Shown piece after piece: positions 17,326 through 25,915 of a DNA stretch of 64,000 bases. The DNA comes from Streptomyces sp. 135 (GTDB taxonomy: Bacteria > Actinomycetota > Actinomycetes > Streptomycetales > Streptomycetaceae), in the NCBI RefSeq assembly GCF_020026305.1, contig NZ_CP075691.1:5270001-5334000 (forward strand). The letters are read 5' to 3'. The stretch's first letter is position 1. Each line of letters opens with the position of its first letter. The position numbers were made by a program, and so were the translations under genes. The notes below the pieces were generated by a model, which had not been told where the DNA came from, did no database searches, and saw only the letters and a list, made by a program, of their open reading frames with translations.

Positions 17326-17781
17326 ATGACCACGTCACCGCAGGGCAACCAGGGCACCCACGACTCGCTCCCCAAGGCGGAGTTCGCCTTCCCCGGACCG
17401 CTGCGCGACCAGCTCGTGGCGGCGATCCTGGACGGCTCCAAGACGTCGACGACGGGCCTCCTCCTCGACTACGAACGCGACGGCGACCCGCTCCCGGCCG
17501 CCGGTGAACGCGCGGTCGTCGTCGACTCGGACGACCGGCCCGTGGCCGTCATCGAGACGACGGACGTACGGATCGTGCCGCTGGCCGACGTGGACCTCGC
17601 CCACGCCGTGGACGAAGGCGAGGGGTACACGACCGTCGCCGCGTGGCGGGCGGGGCACGAGAACTTCTGGCACGGCGCGGAGCTGCGCGCCGCGCTCGGC
17701 GACGACACGTTCACCGTCGACGACGGCACCGAACTCGTCCTGGAGCGCTTCCGCCTCGTCGCCGACCTGCGGGGGAAGTGA
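17326..17781 (+). CDS. ASCH-domain protein
   Basis: The 151-residue protein starts at ATG 17326. It shows the ASCH beta-barrel pattern with FPGPLRDQLVAAILDGSKTSTTGLL near the N-terminus and TTVAAWRAGHENFWHG near residue 105. ASCH domains bind RNA or act as small amidohydrolases on modified nucleosides (YqfB type); which of these applies is not clear. It follows the HxlR gene by 38 bases and precedes an alpha/beta hydrolase by six bases. Confidence 0.82.
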   Translation: MTTSPQGNQGTHDSLPKAEFAFPGPLRDQLVAAILDGSKTSTTGLLLDYERDGDPLPAAGERAVVVDSDDRPVAVIETTDVRIVPLADVDLAHAVDEGEGYTTVAAWRAGHENFWHGAELRAALGDDTFTVDDGTELVLERFRLVADLRGK

Positions 17782-17787
17782 CCGGCC

Positions 17788-18609
17788 GTGCCCTTCGCCG
17801 AAGCGGCCGACGGCGCCGCGATCCACTATCAACTGCACGGCGCGGGCGGGCCGTTGGTGCTCCTCGCCGGGCAGTCCAACAGCCACCACTGGTGGGACTG
17901 CGTGCGCGACGACTTCGCCGCGCGCTTCACCACCGTCGTCATGGACCACCGCGGCACCGGCGAGAGCGACCGCCCCGACACCGACACGTACAGCACGCCG
18001 GGCTTCGCCCGTGACGTGATCGCGGTCCTCGACCACGCGGGCATCGACCGCGCCCACGTCTACGGCACCTCGATGGGCGGCCGCATCGCCCAGTGGCTGG
18101 CGGCCGACCATCCGGAGCGCGTCGACCGCCTCGTCCTCGGCTGTACGTCGCCCGGGGCCCCGCACGGCGTCGAGCGCGGCCCCGAGGTCCGGGCCGCCCT
18201 GAACCAGGCCGATCCGCACGCCGTACGCCGCGCTCTGCTGGAGCTCATGTACACCCCGGCCTGGCTCGCCGGGCAGGAACGCGACCGCCCGGGGCGGGAG
18301 TTCCACACCCTCGGCGACCCGGACATGCCGGCCCACGCCCGCCGCCGCCATCTGCGGGCCAGCGCCCGCCACGACGCGTGGGAGGCGCTGCCGCGCATCA
18401 CGGCGCCGGTACTGGTCGTGCACGGCACGGACGACACGTTCAACCCGGCGGCCAACGCCCCGCTGCTCGCCGCCCGCATCCCGGACGCCAGGACGTTCCT
18501 CGTCCCGGGCGCCCGGCACGCCTACTTCGAGGAGTTCGCGGACGTGGCCACCGAGCCGGTGCTCGCGTTCCTGGAGGGGAGCGCCCCGCCTCAGCCGCCG
18601 CTGCCGTAG
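17788..18609 (+). CDS. Alpha/beta hydrolase
   Basis: The 273-residue protein starts at GTG 17788, six bases after the ASCH gene stop, so the two are probably co-transcribed. It has the alpha/beta hydrolase core: VMDHRGTGESDRP, the nucleophile elbow YGTSMGGRI with Ser about residue 94, an acidic residue in VVHGTDDTFNP and the catalytic His in PGARHAYFEE. It lacks a signal peptide. The substrate is not predictable; esters or lactones are typical. Its 3' end overlaps the convergent VOC gene by 19 bases. Confidence 0.85.
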   Translation: MPFAEAADGAAIHYQLHGAGGPLVLLAGQSNSHHWWDCVRDDFAARFTTVVMDHRGTGESDRPDTDTYSTPGFARDVIAVLDHAGIDRAHVYGTSMGGRIAQWLAADHPERVDRLVLGCTSPGAPHGVERGPEVRAALNQADPHAVRRALLELMYTPAWLAGQERDRPGREFHTLGDPDMPAHARRRHLRASARHDAWEALPRITAPVLVVHGTDDTFNPAANAPLLAARIPDARTFLVPGARHAYFEEFADVATEPVLAFLEGSAPPQPPLP

Positions 18610-18974
18610 GGCCGGGTGAGGATCTCCAGGTTGTGCCCGTTCGGGTCCTCCCAGTAGACGCCGCGTCCGCCGTCGTTCGTGTTGATCTCGCCCGCGCGGT
18701 GGTGGTACGGGTCGGCCCAGTAGGCCAGGCCCCGCTCCTCGATGCGGCCGAAGATCGTGTCGAACTCGTCCTCGGAGACCAGGAAGGCGTAGTGCTGCGG
18801 CGTGATCGGGCCGCCGCTCTCCATGTAGTCGAGGGTCACGCCGTTGGGGATCTCCACGGGGATGAACGGGCCGTACTCCGGACCCGCTTCGAGCCCCAGG
18901 ATGTCGGCGAGGAACTGCGCCGACGCCTTCCTGTCCGTGGCCGCGACGATCGTGTGGTTCAACTCGATGGACAT
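18591..18974 (-). CDS. VOC-family (glyoxalase/dioxygenase-fold) protein
   Basis: The 127-residue protein starts at ATG 18974. It has two beta-alpha-beta-beta-beta modules of the vicinal oxygen chelate fold: MSIELNHTIVAATDRKASAQFLADILGLE at the N-terminus and GGRGVYWEDPNGHNLEILTR at the C-terminus, with a metal-binding His and Glu. It may be a dioxygenase, glyoxalase or resistance protein. Its 3' end overlaps the hydrolase gene. Confidence 0.83.
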   Translation of the reverse strand: MSIELNHTIVAATDRKASAQFLADILGLEAGPEYGPFIPVEIPNGVTLDYMESGGPITPQHYAFLVSEDEFDTIFGRIEERGLAYWADPYHHRAGEINTNDGGRGVYWEDPNGHNLEILTRPYGSGG

Positions 18975-19170
18975 CGTGTGACCTCCCTGCTTGCCGAAAG
19001 TCTCGCCGGAACCCCCGTGTCCCGCGCTGACGAGGACCACGGTAGGCCGGGGCACACGGCGCCCGGATCGGTCACGGGTCCCGGTTCCGCCGCGCCCTGC
19101 GGACCAGGCCCCGCGACCGAGGCGTTTTCCGGCCACGAGGACCGTTCGTCACAGCGAGCGCCGATGACCC

Positions 19171-20167
19171 TCAGATCGTCGCCGCGTCGATCACGAAGCG
19201 GTAGCGCACGTCGCTGGCGAGGACCCGCTCGTACGCCTCGTTGATCTGGTCGGCGCGGATCAGCTCGATCTCCGAGCCGAGCCCGTGCCCCGCGCAGAAG
19301 TCCAGCATCTCCTGCGTCTCCCGGATGCCGCCGATCATGGAACCGGCGAGGGTCTTGCCGCCGCCGATCACGCGGGCTTCACGAAGGCGCCCTCGGTGCG
19401 CAGCAGCAGCTTGGCGCCGAGACCGTGGAGAGGATCATGTCGAAGGACCCCGCCAGCTGCTCGAAGGTGGCGTCGTCGCTGGTCGCGTAGTAGTGGTCGG
19501 CGCCGAGCCGCTCGCCGTCGGCCTTCTTGCGCAGGGACTGCGACAGGACGGTCACCTCGGCACCCATGGCGTGCGCGATCTTGACGGCCATGTGGCCGAG
19601 ACCGCCGAGGCCCACCACGGCGATCTTCTTGCCGGGGCCCGCGTTCCAGCGCTTGAGCGGGGAGTACGTGGTGATGCCGGCGCACAGCAGCGGCGCGGCC
19701 ACGTCCAGTGCCAGCCCGTCGGGGATGCGTACGGTGTACGCCTCGTCCACGACGATGTGCGTGGAGTAGCCGCCGTAGGTCGGCTCGCCGTCCTTGCCGA
19801 GGCCGTTGTACGTGGGGACGTTGCCCTTGACGCAGTACTGCTCCAGGCCCGCCCGGCAGTTCTCGCACTCACGGCACGAGTCGACCATGCAGCCGACGCC
19901 GACGCGGTCACCGACGGCGAACTTGCTGACGCCCGCTCCGACCTCGGCCACGACTCCGGCGATCTCATGGCCGGGCACCATCGGGAAGATGCCCTCGCCC
20001 CAGCCGTCACGGGCCTGGTGGATGTCCGAGTGGCAGATACCGGCGTACTTGATGTCGATCAGGACGTCGAACTCGCCGACGGCGCGGCGCGGGACGGTGG
20101 TGAGCTCCAGCGGCGCGTCGGGGGCGGGGGCGGCGTAGGCGGAAACGGTGGTGATCTGCTCAGTCAT
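19171..20167 (-). pseudogene. adh: Zinc-dependent alcohol dehydrogenase, broken by two short deletions
   Basis: From ATG 20167 the sequence reads as a normal zinc MDR dehydrogenase: AGICHSDIHQARDGWGEG and GHEIAGVVAEVGAGV (catalytic zinc), CRECENCRAGLEQYC (structural zinc), VVGLGGLGHMAVKIAHAMGA (NAD(P) site). After the segment SFDMILSTVS the frame breaks near 19420. LLLRTEGAFV follows in a second frame and the normal C-terminus (VIGGGKTLAGSMIGGIRETQ to the stop at 19171) in a third. Compared with the usual family sequence, about 9 and then about 13-15 residues are missing near 19415 and 19380. The protein cannot be made whole. The intact ADH would oxidise alcohols or reduce aldehydes. Confidence 0.85.
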
Positions 20168-20297
20168 GTCTCCGAGCCTGCCTCCCGCCGGCGACATCAC
20201 CCAGCCCTCCGTGCTGCCTACGTCCAGCGGTCCTACCACTGGCGGGGACAGGCTCAGGGACGTACGACCGGCGGGACGAGCCGGGATAATGGAACGC

Positions 20298-21218
20298 ATG
20301 GACGACACCTCCGAGAGCGCGGCCCCGCACCCGCAGGGCCCGCCGGGCAGGCCCCTGGACAGCCGGGCCGAGCTGAGCGAGTTCCTGCGCTCGCGCCGGG
20401 CGCGGCTCCAGCCGCAGGACGTCGGGCTGACCGGCTTCGGGCGCCACCGCCGGGTGCCCGGTCTGCGCCGCGAGGAGCTGGCGCAGCTCGCGGGGGTCTC
20501 CGTCGCGTACTACACCCGCCTGGAGCAGGGCAACGGCCGCAACGTCTCCAGCGAGGTGCTCGACGCCATCGCGCGCGCCCTGCGCCTGACCGACGCCGAG
20601 CACGCCCACCTCACGCGCCTCGCGAAGCCGAAGACGGTGAAGAAGAGGCGGGCCGCCCGGCAGCAGCACCTGCGGCCCGCGCTGCAACGGCTGCTGGACT
20701 CCATCGACGGCACGCCCGCGTACGTCGTCGGGCGCCGCTCGGACATCCTCGCCTGGAACGCGGCGGCGGCCGCCCTCTTCGGCGACTGGGGCGAGCTCGC
20801 CCCCAAGGACCGCAACTGGGCGCGGATCTGCTTCCTCGACGAGCGCGCACGCGACTTCTTCGTCGACTGGGAGCAGAAGGCCTCCGACATCGTCAGCTAC
20901 CTGCGCATGGACGCGGGCTGCTACCCCAACGACACGGAGCTGTCCGCCCTGGTCGGCGAACTCTCCGTGAAGAGCGACGAGTTCAGACGGCTGTGGGCCA
21001 CCCATGACGTGCGGGAGAAGGGGCACGGCGTCAAGCGCATGCGCCACCCGCTGGTGGGCGAACTGACCCTGGCGTACGAGACGTTGCGGCTTCCGGACGA
21101 CTGCGACCAGTCGCTGGTCATGTACCACGCGGAGCCGGGTTCGGCGTCGGCGCAGGGGCTGCGGCTGCTGGCGAGCTGGGGCCGGGACGCGTCGTCGGTG
21201 GGCTCGGGCGCGCAGTAG
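20298..21218 (+). CDS. XRE-family regulator with MmyB-like ligand-binding domain
   Basis: The start is ATG 20298 (MDDTSESAAP), with an alternative ATG three codons earlier. The 306-residue protein has an N-terminal helix-turn-helix (VPGLRREELAQLAGVSVAYY, about residues 53-72; then TRLEQGNGRNVSSEVLDAIA) and a C-terminal MmyB-like PAS region (about 120-290, WNAAAAALFGDW, MDAGCYPND). Such regulators usually control a divergent oxidoreductase, and here the divergent gene is the broken alcohol dehydrogenase, 130 bases away. Confidence 0.88.
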   Translation: MDDTSESAAPHPQGPPGRPLDSRAELSEFLRSRRARLQPQDVGLTGFGRHRRVPGLRREELAQLAGVSVAYYTRLEQGNGRNVSSEVLDAIARALRLTDAEHAHLTRLAKPKTVKKRRAARQQHLRPALQRLLDSIDGTPAYVVGRRSDILAWNAAAAALFGDWGELAPKDRNWARICFLDERARDFFVDWEQKASDIVSYLRMDAGCYPNDTELSALVGELSVKSDEFRRLWATHDVREKGHGVKRMRHPLVGELTLAYETLRLPDDCDQSLVMYHAEPGSASAQGLRLLASWGRDASSVGSGAQ

Positions 21219-21305
21219 CCGCCCCGGCTGTGGGGGCAGGGGATTTCGCGGGCGGCAGAACGTCCCGCGCTGCCCCGCGGCCGGGTTCCCTCCTAGGCTG
21301 AGGGG

Positions 21306-21698
21306 GTGAGCAGCCAAGAGCGGCAGATGCCGAACGACGCCCGCGTCATCCCTCTGCGCCCCGTCAAGGCGGTGCCGGGCCCGGCTCGGGAGCCCGGCCC
21401 CGCGGCCAAGGAGCCCCTGTGGCGTGACGTCGTCGGGGACGTCCTGCGCCGCGAGCGCCTCGCGCAGGAGCGCACGCTCAAGGACGTGGCCGACGCGGCC
21501 CGGATCTCCATGCCGTACCTCTCCGAGCTGGAGCGCGGCCGCAAGGAGGCCTCGTCCGAGGTCCTCGCGGCCGCGGCCCACGCGCTCGGCCTCGGCCTGT
21601 CCGACGTACTGTCCCTGGCCCAGACCCGGCTGGCCGGCCTTCCCCGCGTGAGGCCGGCCAGGGCGTCGTCCCAGGGCGAAGTGCGCCTGGCGGCCTGA
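21306..21698 (+). CDS. popR: XRE-family regulator, PopR/ClgR-like
   Basis: The 130-residue protein begins at GTG 21306. It has one XRE helix-turn-helix (RRERLAQERTLKDVADAARI then SMPYLSELERGRKEASSEVL), flanked by a Pro-rich N-terminus and an Ala-ending tail. ClgR and PopR are the small activators of clp genes in Streptomyces; PopR controls clpP3-clpP4. The gene lies tail to tail with a clpP4/clpP3 pair, 25 bases from the clpP4 stop, which supports PopR. The C-terminal two-Ala ending is a feature of clpP-degraded regulators in this group, as I recall. Confidence 0.78.
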   Translation: MSSQERQMPNDARVIPLRPVKAVPGPAREPGPAAKEPLWRDVVGDVLRRERLAQERTLKDVADAARISMPYLSELERGRKEASSEVLAAAAHALGLGLSDVLSLAQTRLAGLPRVRPARASSQGEVRLAA

Positions 21699-21723
21699 TG
21701 ACTCTCGCCCTGCCCGCTGTCGC

Positions 21724-22338
21724 TCAGGCCGCCTCGGCGGGCAGGGCGCGCCTGCTGAGCACCTGATCGGCGAGGCCGTACGCGACCGCCTCCTGCGCGG
21801 TGAACACCTTGTCGCGGTCCATGTCGGCGCGGAGCGTGGCGACGTCGTGCCGGGTGTGCCGCGCGAGGACCTCCTCCACCTGGGAGCGGATCCGCAGCAT
21901 CTCCTTCGCCTCCAGGGCGAGGTCGGAGACCGTGCCCTGCCGGCCGCGGCTCGCGGGCTGCCCGAGCAGCACGCGCGCGTGGTCGAGCACGAACCGCCGC
22001 CCCGGGTCGCCGCCGGCGAGCAGCACGGCGGCCGTGGAGGCGGCCTGGCCGACGCAGAACGTCGAGATCGGCGCGGAGATGAAGCTCATGGTGTCGTAGA
22101 TGGCCATGAGCGAAGTGAAGGAACCGCCCGGCGAGTTGATGTAGATGGCGACCTCGCGCTCCGGCGCGGCGGACTCCAGATGGAGCAGCTGCGCGATGAC
22201 GGCGTTGGCGACCCCGTCGTCGATCTCGGTCCCGAGGAAGATGATCCGCTCCGACAGCAGCCGGCTGTAGACGTCGTATGCCCGCTCGCCGCCCTGCGGA
22301 GTGCGCTCGACGACGGTGGGAATGGTGTACTGACTCAT
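21724..22338 (-). CDS. clpP4: ClpP-family subunit, ClpP4-like, catalytic His replaced by Gly
   Basis: The 204-residue protein starts at ATG 22338 after a GGGGGCAG stretch. It aligns along its length with ClpP: ERIIFLGTEIDDGVANAVIA, YINSPGGSFTSLMAIYDTMS, and CVGQAASTAAVLLAGGDPGR with the nucleophile Ser. The segment after it is HARVLLGQPASRG; in active ClpP the HQP histidine sits where Gly is here. The Asp region (DMDRDKVFTAQEAVAYGLAD) is kept. It therefore probably lacks the full triad and works in a mixed complex with ClpP3, whose gene is 14 bases upstream. Confidence 0.85.
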   Translation of the reverse strand: MSQYTIPTVVERTPQGGERAYDVYSRLLSERIIFLGTEIDDGVANAVIAQLLHLESAAPEREVAIYINSPGGSFTSLMAIYDTMSFISAPISTFCVGQAASTAAVLLAGGDPGRRFVLDHARVLLGQPASRGRQGTVSDLALEAKEMLRIRSQVEEVLARHTRHDVATLRADMDRDKVFTAQEAVAYGLADQVLSRRALPAEAA

Positions 22339-22352
22339 TTTCCGCTGCCCCC

Positions 22353-23012
22353 TCAGATCCCGAGCCCGATACGCCGCTTCGACCCGGCGGGCCGCACGTC
22401 CTCCAGGGACTCGACCACGCGGTCGACCATCCCGTACTCCTTGGCCTGCTCGGCGGTGAACCACCGGTCGCGGTCCCCGTCGCGGGAGATCGTCTCCTCG
22501 CTCTGCCCGGTGTGCTCGGCGGTGAGCCGCTCGATGGTCTTCTTCGTGAACTCCAGGTTCTCCGCCTGGATGGCGATGTCGGCGGTGGTCCCGCCGATGC
22601 CGGCCGACGGCTGATGCATCATGATCCGCGCGTTGGGCAGCGCGAACCGCTTGCCGTGCGTCCCGACGCTCAGCAGGAACTGCCCCATGCTCGCGGCGAA
22701 TCCCATGGCGAGGGTGGAGACGTCGTTCGGGATGAGCCGCATGGTGTCGTAGACGGCGAGCCCGGCGGTGACGGACCCGCCGGGGCTGTTGATGTACAGG
22801 CTGATGTCGGTCTTCGGGTCCTCGGCCGACAGGAGCAGCATCTGCGCGCAGACGCGGTTGGCGGACACCTCGTCGACCTGCGTCCCGAGGAACACGATCC
22901 GCTGGTTGAGCAGCTGCGCCGCGAGGTGGTCGTCGAACCGGGACGGGGCGGTGTCCCCGTCCTCGCCCCGCGGCCGCACCACCGCGTCCCAGCCACTGCC
23001 GAGTACTGACAT
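22353..23012 (-). CDS. clpP3: ATP-dependent Clp protease proteolytic subunit, ClpP3-like
   Basis: The 219-residue protein starts at ATG 23012 with GGGAGG just before it. It keeps the full catalytic set: the Ser in MGFAASMGQFLLSVG, the His in ARIMMHQPSAG, and the Asp in DGDRDRWFTAEQAKEYGMVD. Subunits assemble into double heptamer rings that degrade unfolded proteins delivered by Clp ATPases. The gene forms an operon with the ClpP4-like gene and is presumably activated by PopR when the ClpP1/P2 set fails, as known in S. lividans. Confidence 0.9.
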   Translation of the reverse strand: MSVLGSGWDAVVRPRGEDGDTAPSRFDDHLAAQLLNQRIVFLGTQVDEVSANRVCAQMLLLSAEDPKTDISLYINSPGGSVTAGLAVYDTMRLIPNDVSTLAMGFAASMGQFLLSVGTHGKRFALPNARIMMHQPSAGIGGTTADIAIQAENLEFTKKTIERLTAEHTGQSEETISRDGDRDRWFTAEQAKEYGMVDRVVESLEDVRPAGSKRRIGLGI

Positions 23013-23180
23013 CGGACCTCCCTGAAGTACCGCGACTCCAACGCCGCGCCGTGCCTTCACTGTTGCCCGCGGATGGCAGCGCTGTCAGGGATCTCGGCTG
23101 GTGGCAGATTCGCTGAGGGCAGAGGGGTCACGGACGTGGCCGACGCGGGCTCGGGCGGGGGCCGTTAGGGTCGTGTCCTC

Positions 23181-23654
23181 GTGGAGTGGATATCGCCTGT
23201 GAGTACGTTGCTGGGCGCGGTGATCGGCGTCGGCGCGACGCTTCTCGCCGACCGGATCCGATGGCGGCGTGAGAGCGCGGATCGGGAGACGGCCACGCGG
23301 AGACAGCTGTACGCGGAGTACACGGCGGCGCTGTCCCGCGTCCGCACGGCCCTCCACGAGTGCGCGCAGGCGACGGGCGGCGCGATCCCCGGCAGCGAGG
23401 ACCACGCCCGTGAGGTCCGCGACCGCTTCCTGGCGCCGGGCGCCTACGAGATCCGCCACCAGCTGGCGATCATCGCCCCGGCCGACGTCGTCGAGGCGGC
23501 CAGATCCGCCTTCATCGCCCTCCGGACGACGCGTGACCGTGTCCTGGAGGGCGTGACGGCCGGCAGCGAGGTCTACGCGGAGCTGGAGGCGGGGAACGAC
23601 GCCGCGATCGCCGAGTTGCGCCGCGTGATGCGGCGGGACCTCGGGGCCGACTGA
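23181..23654 (+). CDS. Membrane-anchored helical protein of unknown function
   Basis: The 157-residue protein starts at GTG 23181. An N-terminal hydrophobic helix (SPVSTLLGAVIGVGATLLAD, residues 5-24) followed by a basic IRWRRESADRETATRRQLY suggests an anchor with the rest in the cytoplasm. The remainder is helical and coiled-coil-like, with no known motif. It is divergent from clpP3. I do not recognise the family. Confidence 0.65.
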   Translation: MEWISPVSTLLGAVIGVGATLLADRIRWRRESADRETATRRQLYAEYTAALSRVRTALHECAQATGGAIPGSEDHAREVRDRFLAPGAYEIRHQLAIIAPADVVEAARSAFIALRTTRDRVLEGVTAGSEVYAELEAGNDAAIAELRRVMRRDLGAD

Positions 23655-23883
23655 GGGGCGAAATCCTCTTCGAGCCACTTGAGCGTGCCGGGCCGCCACG
23701 GCGGGGCCGGCCAGGGTCGCGCCGGGGCGCGGCCATACCGCCTCCTCCGGAGCGAGGCGCGGGCCCGTGCGGTCGGGTGGAGCGAGGCCTCCGCCGTGAG
23801 GTCCACGGCGATGCCCCAGGCGGTCCTCAGCATGCGGTACGCAGTCCGCATGGGGTGGTCCCGGTTCGGGCTCGGGGAGCCGG
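23655..23883. other. Intergenic gap with no supported gene
   Basis: About 230 bases between convergent genes. A leftward open frame (start near 23850, beginning MRTAYRMLRTAWGIAVDLTA) exists but is Arg/Pro-rich, and it runs over the opposite-strand gene, so it is not called. Confidence 0.4.
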
Positions 23884-24588
23884 TCAGTTCTGGCCCGGCG
23901 CCGGCGCGATGCCCGTCGGGCACGCCCGCCCCCAGTTCGTCTCCGACGGCGTGTCCAGGAGGGCGCCCGTGCCGCCGATGCCGCAGTAGCCGTCGGGGTT
24001 CTTGTCCAGGTACTGCTGGTGGTACGGCTCGGCCGGCCAGAAGGGGCGGTTCTGCGCCGGGAGGACCGTCGTCGTGATGGTGCCGTGGCCCGCGGCCGTC
24101 AGGACCTGCTGGTAGGCCTCCAGGGACGCCTTCGCGCCGGCCTCCTGCTCGGGGGAGTGCGTGTAGATCGCCGAGCGGTACTGCGTGCCGACGTCGTTGC
24201 CCTGGCGGAAGCCCTGCGTGGGGTTGTGGGACTCCCAGAAGAGCTTCAGGAGCGACGCGTACGACACCTTCGACGGGTCGAAGACGACGCGGACCGCCTC
24301 CGTGTGGCCGGTCAGGCCGGAGCAGACCTCTTCGTAGGAGGGGTTCTCGGTGTAACCGCCCTGGTAGCCGACGTACGTCGTCCATACGCCCTCCGTCTGC
24401 CAGAACTTGCGCTCCGCCCCCCAGAAACAGCCCAGCGCGAAGTCCGCGACCTGAAGGCCCTCGGGATAGGGGCCGAGCAGCGGGTTGCCGAGGACCGTGT
24501 GGCGCGCGGGGACCTCGAATTCCGGGGTCGCCCGGCCCTTCAGGGCCTGCTCGGGGGTGGGGAGCTCGGGCGTGCGGCCGAAGATCAT
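23884..24588 (-). CDS. msrA: Peptide methionine-S-sulfoxide reductase
   Basis: The 234-residue enzyme starts at ATG 24588 behind GGAGAG. It reduces the S-epimer of methionine sulfoxide in proteins, with thioredoxin as donor. The GCFWGAE motif carries the catalytic Cys54, and the later GLTGHTEAVRV, FWESHNPTQG and YHQQYLDKNPDGYC segments are conserved. A Cys near the C-terminus (YCGIGG and RACPTG) can resolve the disulfide. The length is typical of the longer actinomycete MsrA. Confidence 0.94.
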   Translation of the reverse strand: MIFGRTPELPTPEQALKGRATPEFEVPARHTVLGNPLLGPYPEGLQVADFALGCFWGAERKFWQTEGVWTTYVGYQGGYTENPSYEEVCSGLTGHTEAVRVVFDPSKVSYASLLKLFWESHNPTQGFRQGNDVGTQYRSAIYTHSPEQEAGAKASLEAYQQVLTAAGHGTITTTVLPAQNRPFWPAEPYHQQYLDKNPDGYCGIGGTGALLDTPSETNWGRACPTGIAPAPGQN

Positions 24589-24695
24589 GTGGGTCTCTCC
24601 TCGTGCGGGACCTGGCAGGGGCGCACCCTCACACGGGTGCCTCAGGGGAACGTGCTCGCGGCCCCCCGCATTCCGGACGGCCCGCGGCCGGCGGC

Positions 24696-25814
24696 TCAGT
24701 GCGGCAGCGTCGCCGGGCTTCCGCCGTTCGCCTCGTACCCCGCGACCGCCAGCGCGCGGTACAGCGCGTAGCTCTCGGCCGGGTCCGTGGTCAGGGTCCA
24801 GGGCAGGGCCCCGACGTGGCCGTCCACGTGCACCAGCTGGTTCATGGCCTCCGCCCACCGCTCGCAGTGGACCAGGAAGAGGATCAGCAGATGCCGGACG
24901 TGCGCCAGCATCGGGTCGTCCGGGCGCGCGGCGTGCACCGCGAACAGGGCGCCCTCGACGGCCTTGGTGACGACCTCGCTCTGATAGAAGCCGCGGACCA
25001 GGTTCACCTCGGGCAAGTGCTCGTAGACGGCGAAGAGCGGGAGCGCCGCGAGCAGGGAGGCACGCGGCGCGCGCGCGGCGGCCGCCTCCGCGAAGCCGTA
25101 CGCGAGGTCGCGCGAGCCGTGCCACTTCTCGCACCAGTAGTGCAGCGCCGCCAGATGGGCGCCCATGTGCGCGGGCGCGCGGTCCAGGATCTTCAGCCAC
25201 AGCTGCTCGAACTCCTCGCGGGGGTACGAGAGCCCACGGGCGATCGAGAGCTCGACGATATACGGAATCGGGTCACCCGGCGCCAGCAGCGCCGCCTGCG
25301 CGCACGCCTCCCTGGCCTCCTCCAGAATGATCCGGAACTCGTCCGTCCCCTGCTCCGCCGTGCGCCACGCCTGCTGGACGAGGAACTCCGCGTGCACCGC
25401 GGCGCCGCCCGCGTCCTTGGGCGCCTCGGCCCGCCACACCCGCAGCCACTGCCCGCCGGGGCTGCCGCTCACGCCACCGGGCCGCTGCTGCAGCTCCAGC
25501 GAGGCCGCGCCCGCGAAGGCCTGCACGCGCTGCCAGCGCAGCTCACCGTGCGTCTCGGTGCCCGCGAGGAGCTGCGAGGCGGCCTTCCACTCCTGCGTGC
25601 GCTGCACGAGGTCGAGCACTTCGAGGAGATCGGCGTCCGCCCCCGGCATGCGGATGTCCAGCTCCTCCTGGCGCAGGAAGCCGTAGTCCGCCGGGTCCGC
25701 GGCGTCCGGCGAACCGGGCGCCACCTGCCGGATTCCACCGCGCCTGCGCAGCAGCACGGGCCCGAGGACCGCGCCGATGACGATCACCGCGAACAGGAAC
25801 CAGAGAATCTCCAT
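24696..25814 (-). CDS. Membrane-anchored helical-repeat protein, unknown function
   Basis: The 372-residue protein starts at ATG 25814. One N-terminal hydrophobic helix (MEILWFLFAVIVIGAVLGPV) is followed by a basic RRRGG and a long helix-rich cytoplasmic domain (about 75-365) with TPR-like features, including LAPGDPIPYIVELSIARGL and a Trp-rich LHYWCEKWHGSRDLAYGF. No catalytic motif is evident. It is divergent from the cystathionine gamma-synthase gene by about 100 bases. Conserved in Streptomyces as far as I recall, but not characterised. Confidence 0.72.
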   Translation of the reverse strand: MEILWFLFAVIVIGAVLGPVLLRRRGGIRQVAPGSPDAADPADYGFLRQEELDIRMPGADADLLEVLDLVQRTQEWKAASQLLAGTETHGELRWQRVQAFAGAASLELQQRPGGVSGSPGGQWLRVWRAEAPKDAGGAAVHAEFLVQQAWRTAEQGTDEFRIILEEAREACAQAALLAPGDPIPYIVELSIARGLSYPREEFEQLWLKILDRAPAHMGAHLAALHYWCEKWHGSRDLAYGFAEAAAARAPRASLLAALPLFAVYEHLPEVNLVRGFYQSEVVTKAVEGALFAVHAARPDDPMLAHVRHLLILFLVHCERWAEAMNQLVHVDGHVGALPWTLTTDPAESYALYRALAVAGYEANGGSPATLPH

Positions 25815-25915
25815 GACCCAAGCGAACCAGACGGGTCCGACAATTGGCCAACCTGCCGGGACGTACCCGGACCGACCCGGCGCAACGGCCCCCGCGCGCA
25901 CTACGCTCAGGCCGC

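Noticed and set aside
23573..24385. Leftward open frame of 270 codons over msrA
   Set aside because: It overlaps msrA in another frame and the 23181-23654 gene on the other strand; its sequence is low complexity.
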